From: a virus
Length of the DNA stretch: 32,482 nt
Direction: 5' to 3' (one strand)
Virus record (IMG/VR): IMGVR_UViG_3300044819_000043
Span: 1 to 32,482 of that record
Under the pieces are notes generated by a model. It was not told the origin of the DNA. It was given only the letters and a program-made list of their open reading frames with translations, and made no database searches. Of this stretch, positions 20,739 to 27,752 are shown piece after piece. Numbering within the stretch: position 1 is the stretch's first letter; the number at the start of each line of letters is the position of its first letter. Made by a program: the position numbers and the translations under genes.

Positions 20739-21047
20739 TTGAGTCGTGCGAAGTTCCGTGTTAAGATTCGTTCGTTGGCCGAAGAGGCAAGGATCATCCG
20801 CCATGAAGAAAGAAGAGCTGACCGCGGTCCCGACCAAGCGAGCCTCTGGTGGCATCGCGTCGGACCTCTCCGGGCGGAATCCAGGGCCACGCAAGTCGCC
20901 TACGGGTTTGCCCGCGGTCTATCCTACGCGACAATCGAGCGGACCACTCGACCAGTGGATACGAAACGGGTGGCTGCAATCGTCCGCTCGCTGACTGGCG
21001 TCGAAGCCATGCCGCATGACGTGGAGAAGTGGATCAAAGCAGAGTGA
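20739..21047 (+). CDS. Conserved phage protein, start region frameshifted
   Basis: The open frame starts with TTG at 20739 (102 residues: MSRAKFRVKIRSLAEEARII, then RHEERR, and a conserved middle RVGPLRAESRATQVAYGFAR). The family pattern, as I recall it, begins M.C.....SRA.FR.KI.SLA.EA.IIRHEERR. Just upstream, AGGAGATTTTCCGATGTTGTGA holds a good ribosome site and ATG (20714), but this frame ends at once (ML-stop). Reading the next frame from 20718 gives CECKISKLSRAKFR. So a one-base deletion after ATG TTG TG most likely broke the start. The same ribosome-site leader occurs before the gene at 21215, supporting ATG 20714 as the original start. Confidence 0.55.
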   Translation: MSRAKFRVKIRSLAEEARIIRHEERRADRGPDQASLWWHRVGPLRAESRATQVAYGFARGLSYATIERTTRPVDTKRVAAIVRSLTGVEAMPHDVEKWIKAE

Positions 21048-21052
21048 GTTTT

Positions 21053-21110
21053 TCGGGGCGCAGAAACGGCAACGTGGCTGCCTCGGGTGGTTCGATTCCA
21101 CCGCCCTGAG
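21053..21110 (+). tRNA. tRNA-like, 58 nt, lacks a D-arm
   Basis: Acceptor strands TCGGGGC (21053-21059) and GCCCTGA (21103-21109) pair over 7 bp with one G-U. The T-arm is GGTGG-TTCGATT-CCACC (21086-21102), a normal T-loop. A 4-bp stem GGCA/TGCC closes a 7-base loop ACGTGGC (anticodon position GTG). Only 8 bases lie where the D-arm should be, and the base before the anticodon is C rather than T. This is probably a degraded or shortened tRNA; activity is doubtful. Confidence 0.4.
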
Positions 21111-21116
21111 TTTGTC

Positions 21117-21191
21117 GGGTTCGTCGCATAATTGGCTAATGCAGCGGACTTTCAATTCCGTCAGATGCGGGTTCGAGTCCCGCCGAGCCTA
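21117..21191 (+). tRNA. tRNA with an 8-base anticodon loop (UUC or UCA)
   Basis: A full cloverleaf of 75 nt: acceptor GGGTTCG/CGAGCCT, D-stem GCAT/ATGC with GG in the loop, anticodon stem GCGGA/TCCGT, 5-base variable loop, and T-arm GCGGG-TTCGAGT-CCCGC. No CCA is encoded. The anticodon loop reads CTTTCAAT, one base longer than normal. Counting from the 5' side gives anticodon TTC (Glu); counting from the 3' side gives TCA, which would read UGA. Either the loop is a real oddity or one base is an error. tRNA identity is therefore left open. Confidence 0.7.
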
Positions 21192-21214
21192 CTAACCCAA
21201 AGGAGGATTTTCCG

Positions 21215-21562
21215 ATGAAGTATATTTTCGCTCTTGCGGCACTTGTGGTTGCCGCCACGATCTTTCCGAGCTCTGGCCTGCTGGCTGACGACGTTTGCCG
21301 TCCGGCGGATGCGCTCCCCGGCACGACCTGGAGCATCCCGCCCGCCCCGGCAATGGTCCCCTCCTGCGCCACGGAGGCCGTTGTCGGCGCTTGCGCGCCG
21401 GCGGCTCATCAGGCGTGCGCAGCCTGTTCCCCGGCAGTCTGCACTCCCGCCGGCGCTTGTGCTGCGGCAAGTTGCGGTGCGGAAGCAGGTCATCGGCCCG
21501 TCCGAAACGCCCTGCTGAGGATCGGCAAGAGGATTCGGCATCCTTTGCGGCGGCCGGAGTAA
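21215..21562 (+). CDS. Secreted Cys-rich protein
   Basis: A 115-residue protein with GGAGG and the repeated leader AGGAGGATTTTCCGATG. Residues 1-24 (MKYIFALAALVVAATIFPSS and GLLA) form a signal peptide with likely cleavage before DDVC. The mature part is Ala/Pro/Cys-rich, with Cys spaced irregularly (CRPAD, CATEAVVGAC, CAACSPAVC, GACAAASC). It ends in a basic segment, RNALLRIGKRIRHPLRRPE. The Cys content suggests a disulfide-stabilised exported protein. It is not a recognised family. It lies between two tRNA-like sequences and is followed by a strong hairpin, so it seems to be a self-contained accessory unit. Confidence 0.65.
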   Translation: MKYIFALAALVVAATIFPSSGLLADDVCRPADALPGTTWSIPPAPAMVPSCATEAVVGACAPAAHQACAACSPAVCTPAGACAAASCGAEAGHRPVRNALLRIGKRIRHPLRRPE

Positions 21563-21580
21563 CCGTAACCTGACGTGAGT

Positions 21581-21615
21581 CCCCCGCGCCGCCGGATGCA
21601 ATCCCGGCGCGGGGG
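21581..21615 (+). terminator. Terminator-like hairpin, 11-bp GC stem
   Basis: CCCCCGCGCCG (21581-21591) pairs perfectly with CGGCGCGGGGG (21605-21615); the loop is 13 bases. It lies 18 bp after the secreted Cys-rich gene. No T-run follows. Confidence 0.65.
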
Positions 21616-21621
21616 CGTAAC

Positions 21622-21692
21622 ATGGGAGGTAGGTAGGCATCTTCCGAGGTCTCATAAGCCACGGCAACCGGGATCGTTACCCGTGTCCCATG
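21622..21692 (+). tRNA. tRNA-Met-like sequence (CAT), degenerate
   Basis: A 71-nt candidate: acceptor ATGGGAG/GTCCCAT (6 of 7 pairs), anticodon loop CTCATAA with anticodon CAT on a stem with 4 of 5 pairs, and a T-arm whose loop is ATCGTTA instead of the usual TTCGA. The D-stem pairs poorly. It ends two bases from the stop of the minus-strand HNH gene. It may be a tRNA whose 3' part was replaced when that gene inserted. Confidence 0.4.
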
Positions 21693-21693
21693 A

Positions 21694-22338
21694 TTAAGGC
21701 AAAGCAGCGATGAAACCATGATCGAATTCCCAATGGTGATTCGGGCACAGAGGAAGTAGATTGTCGATTGCGTTGATCGAGGAAATCTTTGTTTCCGCTG
21801 GGAAAGCAGAGACTGGCTTTGCGTGAGAGATATTGACATGCAAATCGTATCCGCAAACGCGGCACCGCATCTGAAGGCCGCTGTGCGCGTACACTCTCGC
21901 GGCGTGCCCTCGGATGGCCGATCTGGCGGATTGGTAGCCGGAGCGCGATTTGAACAATTCGCCCTTCGTTCTTTCGCCGATTGGCTCAACACCATTTACG
22001 GCCGGACTTACGGCCGCGCGAATGTTTCGGAGGCACTCGTCGCAGTTTTTTCTGGCGTAGTATGTGCGTCCAACTGGGTACTTTTTGAGGCTTATCAAGA
22101 CTCCGCACGTCTGGCAGTTCGCAGTCGAGTTGCCAGTTTTTTTAGGAGCCTTTTTTGGAAAAAGTCGATTGTTATGCTTGGCTGCGCACGCGCAATCGCA
22201 GAAGGATTTTCTGCGAACATCGTGCAGAGATTGTCCATTGCCAGGCATAATCGTCGCGTTGCAGTGTCGGCAAACTCTCGGATTCGCGAGGTATTTTGCA
22301 AGGGCACGATCGTGTTGAAGTTGTGCTGATTTTTTCAT
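21694..22338 (-). CDS. HNH homing-type endonuclease, flanked by tRNA 3'-end duplicates
   Basis: A 214-residue protein from the ATG at 22338. The longer frame, open to 22626, covers the tRNA-like sequence and a plus-strand gene. The N-terminal half carries zinc knuckles (CRHC ... CDCAC, and CQTC ... CDEC). The C-terminal HNH core reads CRVCGYDLHVNISHA (CxxC and H), then SSINAIDNLLPLCPNHHWEF with the Asn and final His. This is a free-standing phage HNH endonuclease. It is the only minus-strand gene in the plus-strand half. Its ends touch imperfect 28-base copies of a tRNA 3' end (about 21668-21695 and 22381-22408), as expected for insertion next to a tRNA. There is no strong ribosome site. Confidence 0.75.
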   Translation of the reverse strand: MKKSAQLQHDRALAKYLANPRVCRHCNATIMPGNGQSLHDVRRKSFCDCACAAKHNNRLFPKKAPKKTGNSTANCQTCGVLISLKKYPVGRTYYARKNCDECLRNIRAAVSPAVNGVEPIGERTKGELFKSRSGYQSARSAIRGHAARVYAHSGLQMRCRVCGYDLHVNISHAKPVSAFPAETKISSINAIDNLLPLCPNHHWEFDHGFIAALP

Positions 22339-22351
22339 AGTGACATTGTAT

Positions 22352-22404
22352 ATGGGCGGTGAGTTGAAAACAAGGCATAGCCGGGTTCGACTCCCGTGGC
22401 CCAT
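22352..22404 (+). tRNA. tRNA-like remnant, 53 nt
   Basis: ATGGGC (22352-22357) pairs with GCCCAT (22399-22404). The T-arm CGGG-TTCGACT-CCCG has a normal T-loop. Only 22 bases lie between acceptor and T-arm, too few for D and anticodon arms. The 3' 28 bases match the end of the tRNA-Met-like sequence at 21622-21692 with five or so differences. It is best read as the displaced 3' end of a tRNA. Confidence 0.4.
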
Positions 22405-22435
22405 GATTGAAGTCCCGCTTGGAAAGGAGTAAATT

Positions 22436-22645
22436 ATGTTCATGTTGTCGCAAGTAGCAGGGGCCGGATGGGGCTTCGGACAAATCGCTGTCGCCGTCAT
22501 TATCGCCCTGGCGATTATCGGCATCGTCATCATCGCCGCGAGGGTCATGGCAATTCCCATTCCGCAATGGGCGTGGCAGATTTTAGGAATCATCGTGGTT
22601 GCGGTGGTGGCAATCTGGGCGATCAAGTTCCTTTTGGGAATGTAG
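22436..22645 (+). CDS. Small two-pass membrane protein
   Basis: A 69-residue protein; AAAGGAG lies before the ATG. Two hydrophobic segments are separated by a short polar/Pro turn: WGFGQIAVAVIIALAIIGIV, then RVMAIPIPQWAW, then QILGIIVVAVVAIWAIKFLL. The pattern WG.G.IA.A.I........V...IP.W..QI...VVV.V.AI..L is one I recall from planctomycete phage small membrane proteins. Size and topology fit a class II holin or similar lysis protein, but no lysin is recognisable beside it. The holin role is inference. Confidence 0.7.
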   Translation: MFMLSQVAGAGWGFGQIAVAVIIALAIIGIVIIAARVMAIPIPQWAWQILGIIVVAVVAIWAIKFLLGM

Positions 22646-22719
22646 TGCGCCGCTTTTCCGGGTAGAATGGCAAGTAGATCATGGACGAACCTATGCCACT
22701 AAACCAAGGATGATCCAAA

Positions 22720-23205
22720 ATGCCGCTTGGAGCCGATGAAGCACTGAAGGCAGCCGCCGCCACCAACAATTGGATGTTCACACTCGTCACGCTCTTCGCG
22801 CTGGCGTTCCTGGCTGTGTTTATTATCGTGGCCAGGTGGTACGTGGATGGCTGGCGAACTGAGCAAGCCTCCACGTCCAAGACGGCCGCCGACAGCATCG
22901 CTGCCAACGCGCGGCTCGTAGCTCAGTACGCCAAGGCCAGCGAGGATCGGGAGTCCAGGATGGGCGAACGACTGACGGCCGTAGAGACCGAGACTCGCAC
23001 GACGCTCATTAGCATGAACAATAAGCTAATTCTGGCGATGAACGATTCGACGCACGCCATCCAGACGATCAACGCCACGATGACTGAGTTGGTGCGCGAG
23101 ACGCGAAACCAGACAGGGGCAATTCAAAAAGCAGCGGGCGAGGTTCACGACGTGGCCGAAGGATCGAAGATCGGTAGGAAAGTGAGTGACAGCGTACACG
23201 AATAA
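22720..23205 (+). CDS. Membrane-anchored coiled-coil protein
   Basis: A 161-residue protein with AAGGAT upstream. After 18 polar residues comes one transmembrane helix, FTLVTLFALAFLAVFIIVAR (about 20-39). It is followed by about 110 residues of helix with Thr, Glu, Arg and Ala in coiled-coil spacing (RMGERLTAVETETRTTLISM and MTELVRETRNQTGAIQKAAG). This topology is like phage spanin- or Rz-like and holin-adjacent proteins. It directly follows the two-pass membrane protein and leads into the tail-spike genes. The stop overlaps the next start (TAATG). The family is not identified. Confidence 0.6.
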   Translation: MPLGADEALKAAAATNNWMFTLVTLFALAFLAVFIIVARWYVDGWRTEQASTSKTAADSIAANARLVAQYAKASEDRESRMGERLTAVETETRTTLISMNNKLILAMNDSTHAIQTINATMTELVRETRNQTGAIQKAAGEVHDVAEGSKIGRKVSDSVHE

Positions 23206-23939
23206 TGGATATCACGATTCAACCATCCGGCGGCGACGATGCACCGGCTCTGCAAGCCCTCTTCAACGGGGCAAGCGACGGCGATACGCTCGTCTTACAG
23301 CCGAAGGGCGGACAGCCATTCAAAATCGGCACGCCGCTCGATTGGACAGCACCAAAATCCAAGACAATCCACGTCAATGCCCGCGGTGCGACCTTGGAGG
23401 CCATCAACGGCTGTTCACCGATGGTCACGTTCGGCGCGACGGCCGGCCAGCGGGGGCAAGGATTTTGGGACGGCGGATTCTTGTGGGGACCGGTGACACT
23501 GCAAAACTGGGGCTCGGCGGACTTCTGCCCCGACGTGATTTACGGCCACGGCCTGACGATCGCCCTGGACACGGTTTCCTCGTACTGGCTGATTTCCGTT
23601 CGCGGCGGAATCAACTCAGGCAGTGATCCAGCCATCCGCGTCGTGCAGAAGGTTCCGACCGCGTGGGCTAACCAAAATACGATTTGGAAAACGCCGCTCA
23701 CGGCTCCTGTCCTGATTCAGTGCGACTACCATGGCCCGGCACCGTCGGGATGGGAGTTTGAGCGGTGCTCGATCGAGGGCAACGGCGTTTTGCAGAACAC
23801 CGGCCCGTTCGGCGTGATTTACAATCGCTGCTACTTCGAAGGCACTTGGCAACGCGGCGCGAGCCTGGCGGCGAACATCGAAATGCGGCAATGCACCGGC
23901 AACCGGCCGGTCGATCAGTACATGATCGTGGAGGACTAA
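23205..23939 (+). CDS. Pectate-lyase-fold (beta-helix) tail spike or surface protein
   Basis: A 244-residue protein, MDITIQPSGGDDAPALQALF at the start, overlapping the previous stop as TAATG. The opening matches the usual entry of right-handed beta-helix proteins: a D..ALQ.A...A..GD.L.L motif, then KTIHVNARGATLEAING as the first rungs. Later rungs include LIQCDYHGPAPSGWEFERCS and GVIYNRCYFEGTWQRGAS. No catalytic set for a lyase is evident. In phages such proteins are spikes or fibre-bound enzymes that act on surface polysaccharide. It is followed by further fibre-like genes. Confidence 0.65.
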   Translation: MDITIQPSGGDDAPALQALFNGASDGDTLVLQPKGGQPFKIGTPLDWTAPKSKTIHVNARGATLEAINGCSPMVTFGATAGQRGQGFWDGGFLWGPVTLQNWGSADFCPDVIYGHGLTIALDTVSSYWLISVRGGINSGSDPAIRVVQKVPTAWANQNTIWKTPLTAPVLIQCDYHGPAPSGWEFERCSIEGNGVLQNTGPFGVIYNRCYFEGTWQRGASLAANIEMRQCTGNRPVDQYMIVED

Positions 23940-23940
23940 C

Positions 23941-25578
23941 ATGAAATACTTAATCGCAATCCTGGTCCTGCTGGTCGCGGCAACGGCCGAGGCTCAACCG
24001 AATGGCCTGATTTTCGGACCCGGAAATATCTCCGGCGGCACGAACGGCAATATTACCAAGAGCACGACGGGCCAGAATATCACATTGACCTCGGGCACGG
24101 CCTCTTTTGGCACGGCTGCCTACTCTTCCAGCAGCACTTTTGCGGCATATGCGTTCGGCCTAAATAATTTCAGCGGCAGCGGAACGTTCCTTACTGTGGG
24201 CGCTGGAACATTCGGATCCGTTACGGCCGCCGGCGGCAAGTCAGTGATGGACACGCTGGGCAACATCGCAATCACCGGTGCCGGTACGAGCATAGGGTCG
24301 ATCAAGGGCTTCATTAATTTCGACGGATCGGCTTCGTTCGGCAACAGCGCTCTTACGATTGGCGCGAACGGAGCTCTGGCGACCAGCGCCTCCGGCAGCT
24401 TCGCAAATCTTTCGTCCAGCGGCAGCGGATACTTCGGCAATAGTGTCGTGGTCACCAGCGGGAACGTCGCCTTTGGCGCAGTCAGCCAAAGTCTCGCGAG
24501 CACGGCATCGGCGGTAACGATCAACTGGAATAACGGAGCGAAACAACTGCTGACGGCTTCATGCAGCACGGCGTTGACAATCACGATGACGGCCCCGACC
24601 GGCGGAGCGGCATCATTGCAACTTGAAATTATTGGCGGAGCCGGTGCGCTGCACCCAGCCAGCATTACATGGAGTCCGGCCGTGAAGTGGGCGGGCGGCA
24701 CAGCGTTACCCGCTACGCCCGCTGGCGAGATCGACGTGGTTTCGCTTTGGTGGGACGGTTCGCAATATCTCGGAACGTACTCGACGGCGTTTTCACAGAA
24801 CGAACTGCCGCAATCAAATCGCCTGCAATATGCCGGGTTCGCGATGGCGGCAATCTGCGGATGCTGGCTGCTCAGGCGACGGCATGGCTTATTTGCGCTG
24901 CTGATCGTGGCGCTGCTTGCCGGGCAGGCCCCCGCGGCAACGGCGACTTGGGGAAGCCAGCCGGGGGGTTCCCCGCCCACGGGATATAGCGCGCATGGAA
25001 TGATGGCGGTGACGGTAACTTACTACGGATTTGGTCCTTTCGCGCCGCCATCGTCGGGAACATTGACGAGCCTCTCGATGTATATCGGTTCATCCGGCGG
25101 TGGCGGCACGAGCAAGCCAATTATGATGGCCCTCTACGCTGCCAGCGGGACGGCATGTACCGGAAATGTATTGGCTGCGACCGCTAGCGCCAACACCGCT
25201 ACGAGCGCCTGGAATACGCTCTCCACGACGGGTGCCGGATACGTCGTGTCTTCGACGGCCAGCTATTTCATCGTGGCTCAGGCGAATGTCGCCATAGGGT
25301 CAGTGAACGGCGGTTTCTACACCATTTCAGGAGGAACGAATAACGAGAGCAATCACGTCAACGGCACATGGAACACTTGGCCTTCGTCGTATAGCGCATC
25401 CTCGCCAAGCCAATCCATCCTCCCGGCGATGTACGGCACCTACACGGTCGCCAGCGCGGGGCATGTCAACGATGCCGGTTTCTTCGGACAGGTGCGATTC
25501 GCTCCGAAACCGCCGCCGCTAGCAATAGCGAGAGACGCGTGGAGCGAACAACGCCGGAGGTACGCGCATGGCCGGTGA
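23941..25578 (+). CDS. Secreted/tail-fibre-like protein, apparently two units fused
   Basis: A 545-residue ORF. Residues 1-18 (MKYLIAILVLLVAATAEA) look like a signal peptide. Residues 20-290 are Ser/Gly/Thr-rich, low-charge, repeat-like beta sequence (TTGQNITLTSGTASFG and similar), ending WWDGSQYLGTYSTAF, a pattern common at the end of phage fibres. At about 293-330 a second hydrophobic stretch, FAMAAICGCWLLRRRHGLFA then LLIVALLAGQAPAATA, resembles another signal peptide with an internal ATG at 24844. The rest is again beta-rich with Ser/Thr/Gly. So this looks like two secreted or fibre proteins in one frame. Confidence 0.55.
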   Translation: MKYLIAILVLLVAATAEAQPNGLIFGPGNISGGTNGNITKSTTGQNITLTSGTASFGTAAYSSSSTFAAYAFGLNNFSGSGTFLTVGAGTFGSVTAAGGKSVMDTLGNIAITGAGTSIGSIKGFINFDGSASFGNSALTIGANGALATSASGSFANLSSSGSGYFGNSVVVTSGNVAFGAVSQSLASTASAVTINWNNGAKQLLTASCSTALTITMTAPTGGAASLQLEIIGGAGALHPASITWSPAVKWAGGTALPATPAGEIDVVSLWWDGSQYLGTYSTAFSQNELPQSNRLQYAGFAMAAICGCWLLRRRHGLFALLIVALLAGQAPAATATWGSQPGGSPPTGYSAHGMMAVTVTYYGFGPFAPPSSGTLTSLSMYIGSSGGGGTSKPIMMALYAASGTACTGNVLAATASANTATSAWNTLSTTGAGYVVSSTASYFIVAQANVAIGSVNGGFYTISGGTNNESNHVNGTWNTWPSSYSASSPSQSILPAMYGTYTVASAGHVNDAGFFGQVRFAPKPPPLAIARDAWSEQRRRYAHGR

Positions 25579-26059
25579 ATTTCGCCTGGACGGCGCTAGT
25601 GCCTACGCCACGAATATGTGCGCGCTGCTCGTTGCTCTCCCCAGTAACAACTGGTGGGATGGCGCGGCATGGGTTGCGCTCAGCGGGATCAGCGAGGCCA
25701 CGGTAAACGCTGGCGCAGTTGCCGGGAGCAAGGAGGTCACGAGCGATGCGAACTGGACGGGAACATGGTTGTTCTCGCTTCCCGGTACTGCGCCGCCGGC
25801 CAACACCATTTCCGTTCGCGCGTTTGCCAATCCAGGGACGACGCCGACGTGGACGGCAAACATTCTGCAATATGTCGGTACGGCGGATTATTGGGTCGCG
25901 TTGCCCGCCCAAATTCCGGGCGGCGGTTCGTTCCCCACGCTCGCCCAAATCGCCGCGGCCATCGCTGCATACGGCGCTCTGAAGCCCATGAAGCCCGGCC
26001 AGTCCATCGCCCTTGATTCTTCCGGCTCGGTGACATTCAACAATCAGTCGATTTCATAA
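25568..26059 (+). CDS. Phage tail-type structural protein
   Basis: A 163-residue protein with GGAGG upstream of the ATG, overlapping the previous gene by 11 bp. It starts MAGEFRLDGASAYATNMCAL and contains aromatic-rich strands (WWDGAAWVALSGISEATVNA), then WLFSLPGTAPPANTISVRAF. It ends with a short linker, MKPGQSIALDSSGSVTFNNQ. The mid-part alanine helix (PTLAQIAAAIAAYGALKP) is typical of small tail or baseplate adaptor proteins. The sequence shows no enzyme motif. Its position between fibre-like genes supports a structural role. Confidence 0.55.
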   Translation: MAGEFRLDGASAYATNMCALLVALPSNNWWDGAAWVALSGISEATVNAGAVAGSKEVTSDANWTGTWLFSLPGTAPPANTISVRAFANPGTTPTWTANILQYVGTADYWVALPAQIPGGGSFPTLAQIAAAIAAYGALKPMKPGQSIALDSSGSVTFNNQSIS

Positions 26060-27531
26060 TGGCGACACGCTACGCAATCACAAATGGCAACTGGTCGAGC
26101 ACGGCAACGTGGTCCACGTCGAGCGGCGGCAGCGGCGGCGCATCGGTTCCCACGACCGGCGACACAGCCGACCTGAACAACCACAATGTCACGATGGATG
26201 TTGCGTCCATCGACCCGGCGGCGATTCAAGACGCTTCATCCGGCGGGCAGGGCACGCTCGCCTTTGCATCGACCGGCACCTACACAATCGGCACGACGCC
26301 GAACCCCACGACGATCACGCTCGCCAAGCTGAATTCCAACGGGATGGTTCAAGTTGTGGACGGGCAGAATGTCGTGCTCAATGGCCGCTGCGTGAGCAAT
26401 GCCACAGATAGTGGAGGCGACGGCCTGTCGTATGTGATCCTTGGCATACTTTCGTTTAGTGCGGCGACCATCACAATCAATCCGCCAAGTGGACAACTCG
26501 CGCTCCTCAATAACGGTGGCCATGCCAGCGCGCCATCCTCGATAACTGACAACCCGATTACGTGCATGGGAGCTGCCGGAGCATCGAACTCCGCAATCCT
26601 GACCGTCACCATCAATGGAAGCGTGCAGAACCTCGGCGGATACGGACTCGGGTTCCTGAATGTCGGATACTGTCAATCGACGATCACCGGGAGCGTAATC
26701 AACGGCGACTCGAATAATCCCGGCGCATCCGGCGCGAGTGGTGCTGGGGCGTACCTGTTCCAGGGCAGCGGGCCGGGCACGGCGAGCTATCTCACGATCA
26801 ATGGCAATGCCACAAATTACGCGAATAGCGGAATTCCTGTCGGAGTCGATGCTGGCACTGGATTGCTGGATATTTACGGGGACTGGAAAAACTATGATCC
26901 GTCGCTCATTCCAAGCGGGGTGCCGAATGCTCCTACGCATGGCCCAGGTACACTGACGGGCGTCCAGGAATCACTTATTGTTGTGCGTGGCAATGTCGAT
27001 GGACCTGCAAACTGTGCCTCGTATGCGGACCACGACAGCGGCGGGTGCGTAGTGGTGCTCGGAAGCCTGTTCAAAGCAGTTTACATTACCGGCGGCACGC
27101 TCATCACCTATGCCAATGCCTTTGTCTACGCGGACTCATTTTTCAACGATAATGGTTACTGGATTTCACTGGGCGAGCCTGATCCGGCATATCTGGCAGC
27201 ACTTGAGGCGGGAGCGAACGGAGGCCATTGGCGATACACGGTCTGCATGCCTTCGATCCCATCGACGCTTGCCAACGCCAACACAGTGGACGTGCGCCGT
27301 GCTGATCCGTACTCCGACACGTCGCTGGTGACGCAGGCCGGAAGCGCTGCACTGTCGATTGCGATTGGCGGCGCGCAGGCAATGCAACTCGCCTACGTCT
27401 ACGACCGTTTCTACAACGTCGTGACGCGGAACTACGTGGCCTCGACCCTGACCGTCAAGCACGCCGACAACTCGACGACTACGCTCAAGGTGACCGGCAG
27501 CAACACCAACACCGTCATCGTGGGACCGTAA
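26059..27531 (+). CDS. Beta-helix tail fibre/spike-like protein
   Basis: A 490-residue protein beginning MATRYAITNGNWSSTATWST, with overlapping stop/start at both ends. The opening NGNWSSTATWS followed by VPTTGDTADLNNHNVTMDV is a known entry for phage and bacterial beta-helix surface proteins (G8/carbohydrate-binding-like). The middle has repeated Gly/Asn/Ser-rich rungs. The C-terminal 120 residues contain a helical ADPYSD ... AALSIAIGGAQAMQL segment and end with beta-strands. A role in receptor binding is likely. Catalytic residues cannot be assigned. Confidence 0.65.
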   Translation: MATRYAITNGNWSSTATWSTSSGGSGGASVPTTGDTADLNNHNVTMDVASIDPAAIQDASSGGQGTLAFASTGTYTIGTTPNPTTITLAKLNSNGMVQVVDGQNVVLNGRCVSNATDSGGDGLSYVILGILSFSAATITINPPSGQLALLNNGGHASAPSSITDNPITCMGAAGASNSAILTVTINGSVQNLGGYGLGFLNVGYCQSTITGSVINGDSNNPGASGASGAGAYLFQGSGPGTASYLTINGNATNYANSGIPVGVDAGTGLLDIYGDWKNYDPSLIPSGVPNAPTHGPGTLTGVQESLIVVRGNVDGPANCASYADHDSGGCVVVLGSLFKAVYITGGTLITYANAFVYADSFFNDNGYWISLGEPDPAYLAALEAGANGGHWRYTVCMPSIPSTLANANTVDVRRADPYSDTSLVTQAGSAALSIAIGGAQAMQLAYVYDRFYNVVTRNYVASTLTVKHADNSTTTLKVTGSNTNTVIVGP

Positions 27532-27731
27532 TGGCGTTCGTCGATTTCGTGAGTATCGATCAGGTGGATGTGCAGGAGCCACCGTTCCTGCCGTTCAAGC
27601 CCTTTGTGCCGGGCGTGTCGGGCGTCGGAATTTTTCGCACGGATGACCTTGCGACCCAAACTATCGAACGCTATATTGACTCCAGCGACGCCACGATCGA
27701 ACGTGTCTCCGACGATTCGCCAACCGATTGA
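27531..27731 (+). CDS. Small hypothetical protein
   Basis: A 66-residue protein that starts within the previous stop (TAATG), MAFVDFVSIDQVDVQEPPFL at the N-terminus. It is Pro- and Asp-rich, with VPGVSGVGIFRTDDLATQTI in the middle. It is probably translated by coupling. It has no recognised motif and may be a small adaptor to the fibre gene before it. Confidence 0.55.
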   Translation: MAFVDFVSIDQVDVQEPPFLPFKPFVPGVSGVGIFRTDDLATQTIERYIDSSDATIERVSDDSPTD

Positions 27732-27752
27732 AAGGACGCGAGCACACTCCAC

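Noticed and set aside
24120-24980. 286-codon minus-strand ORF
   Set aside because: Shadow of the Ser/Gly-rich fibre gene; Ala/Pro-rich with no start signal.
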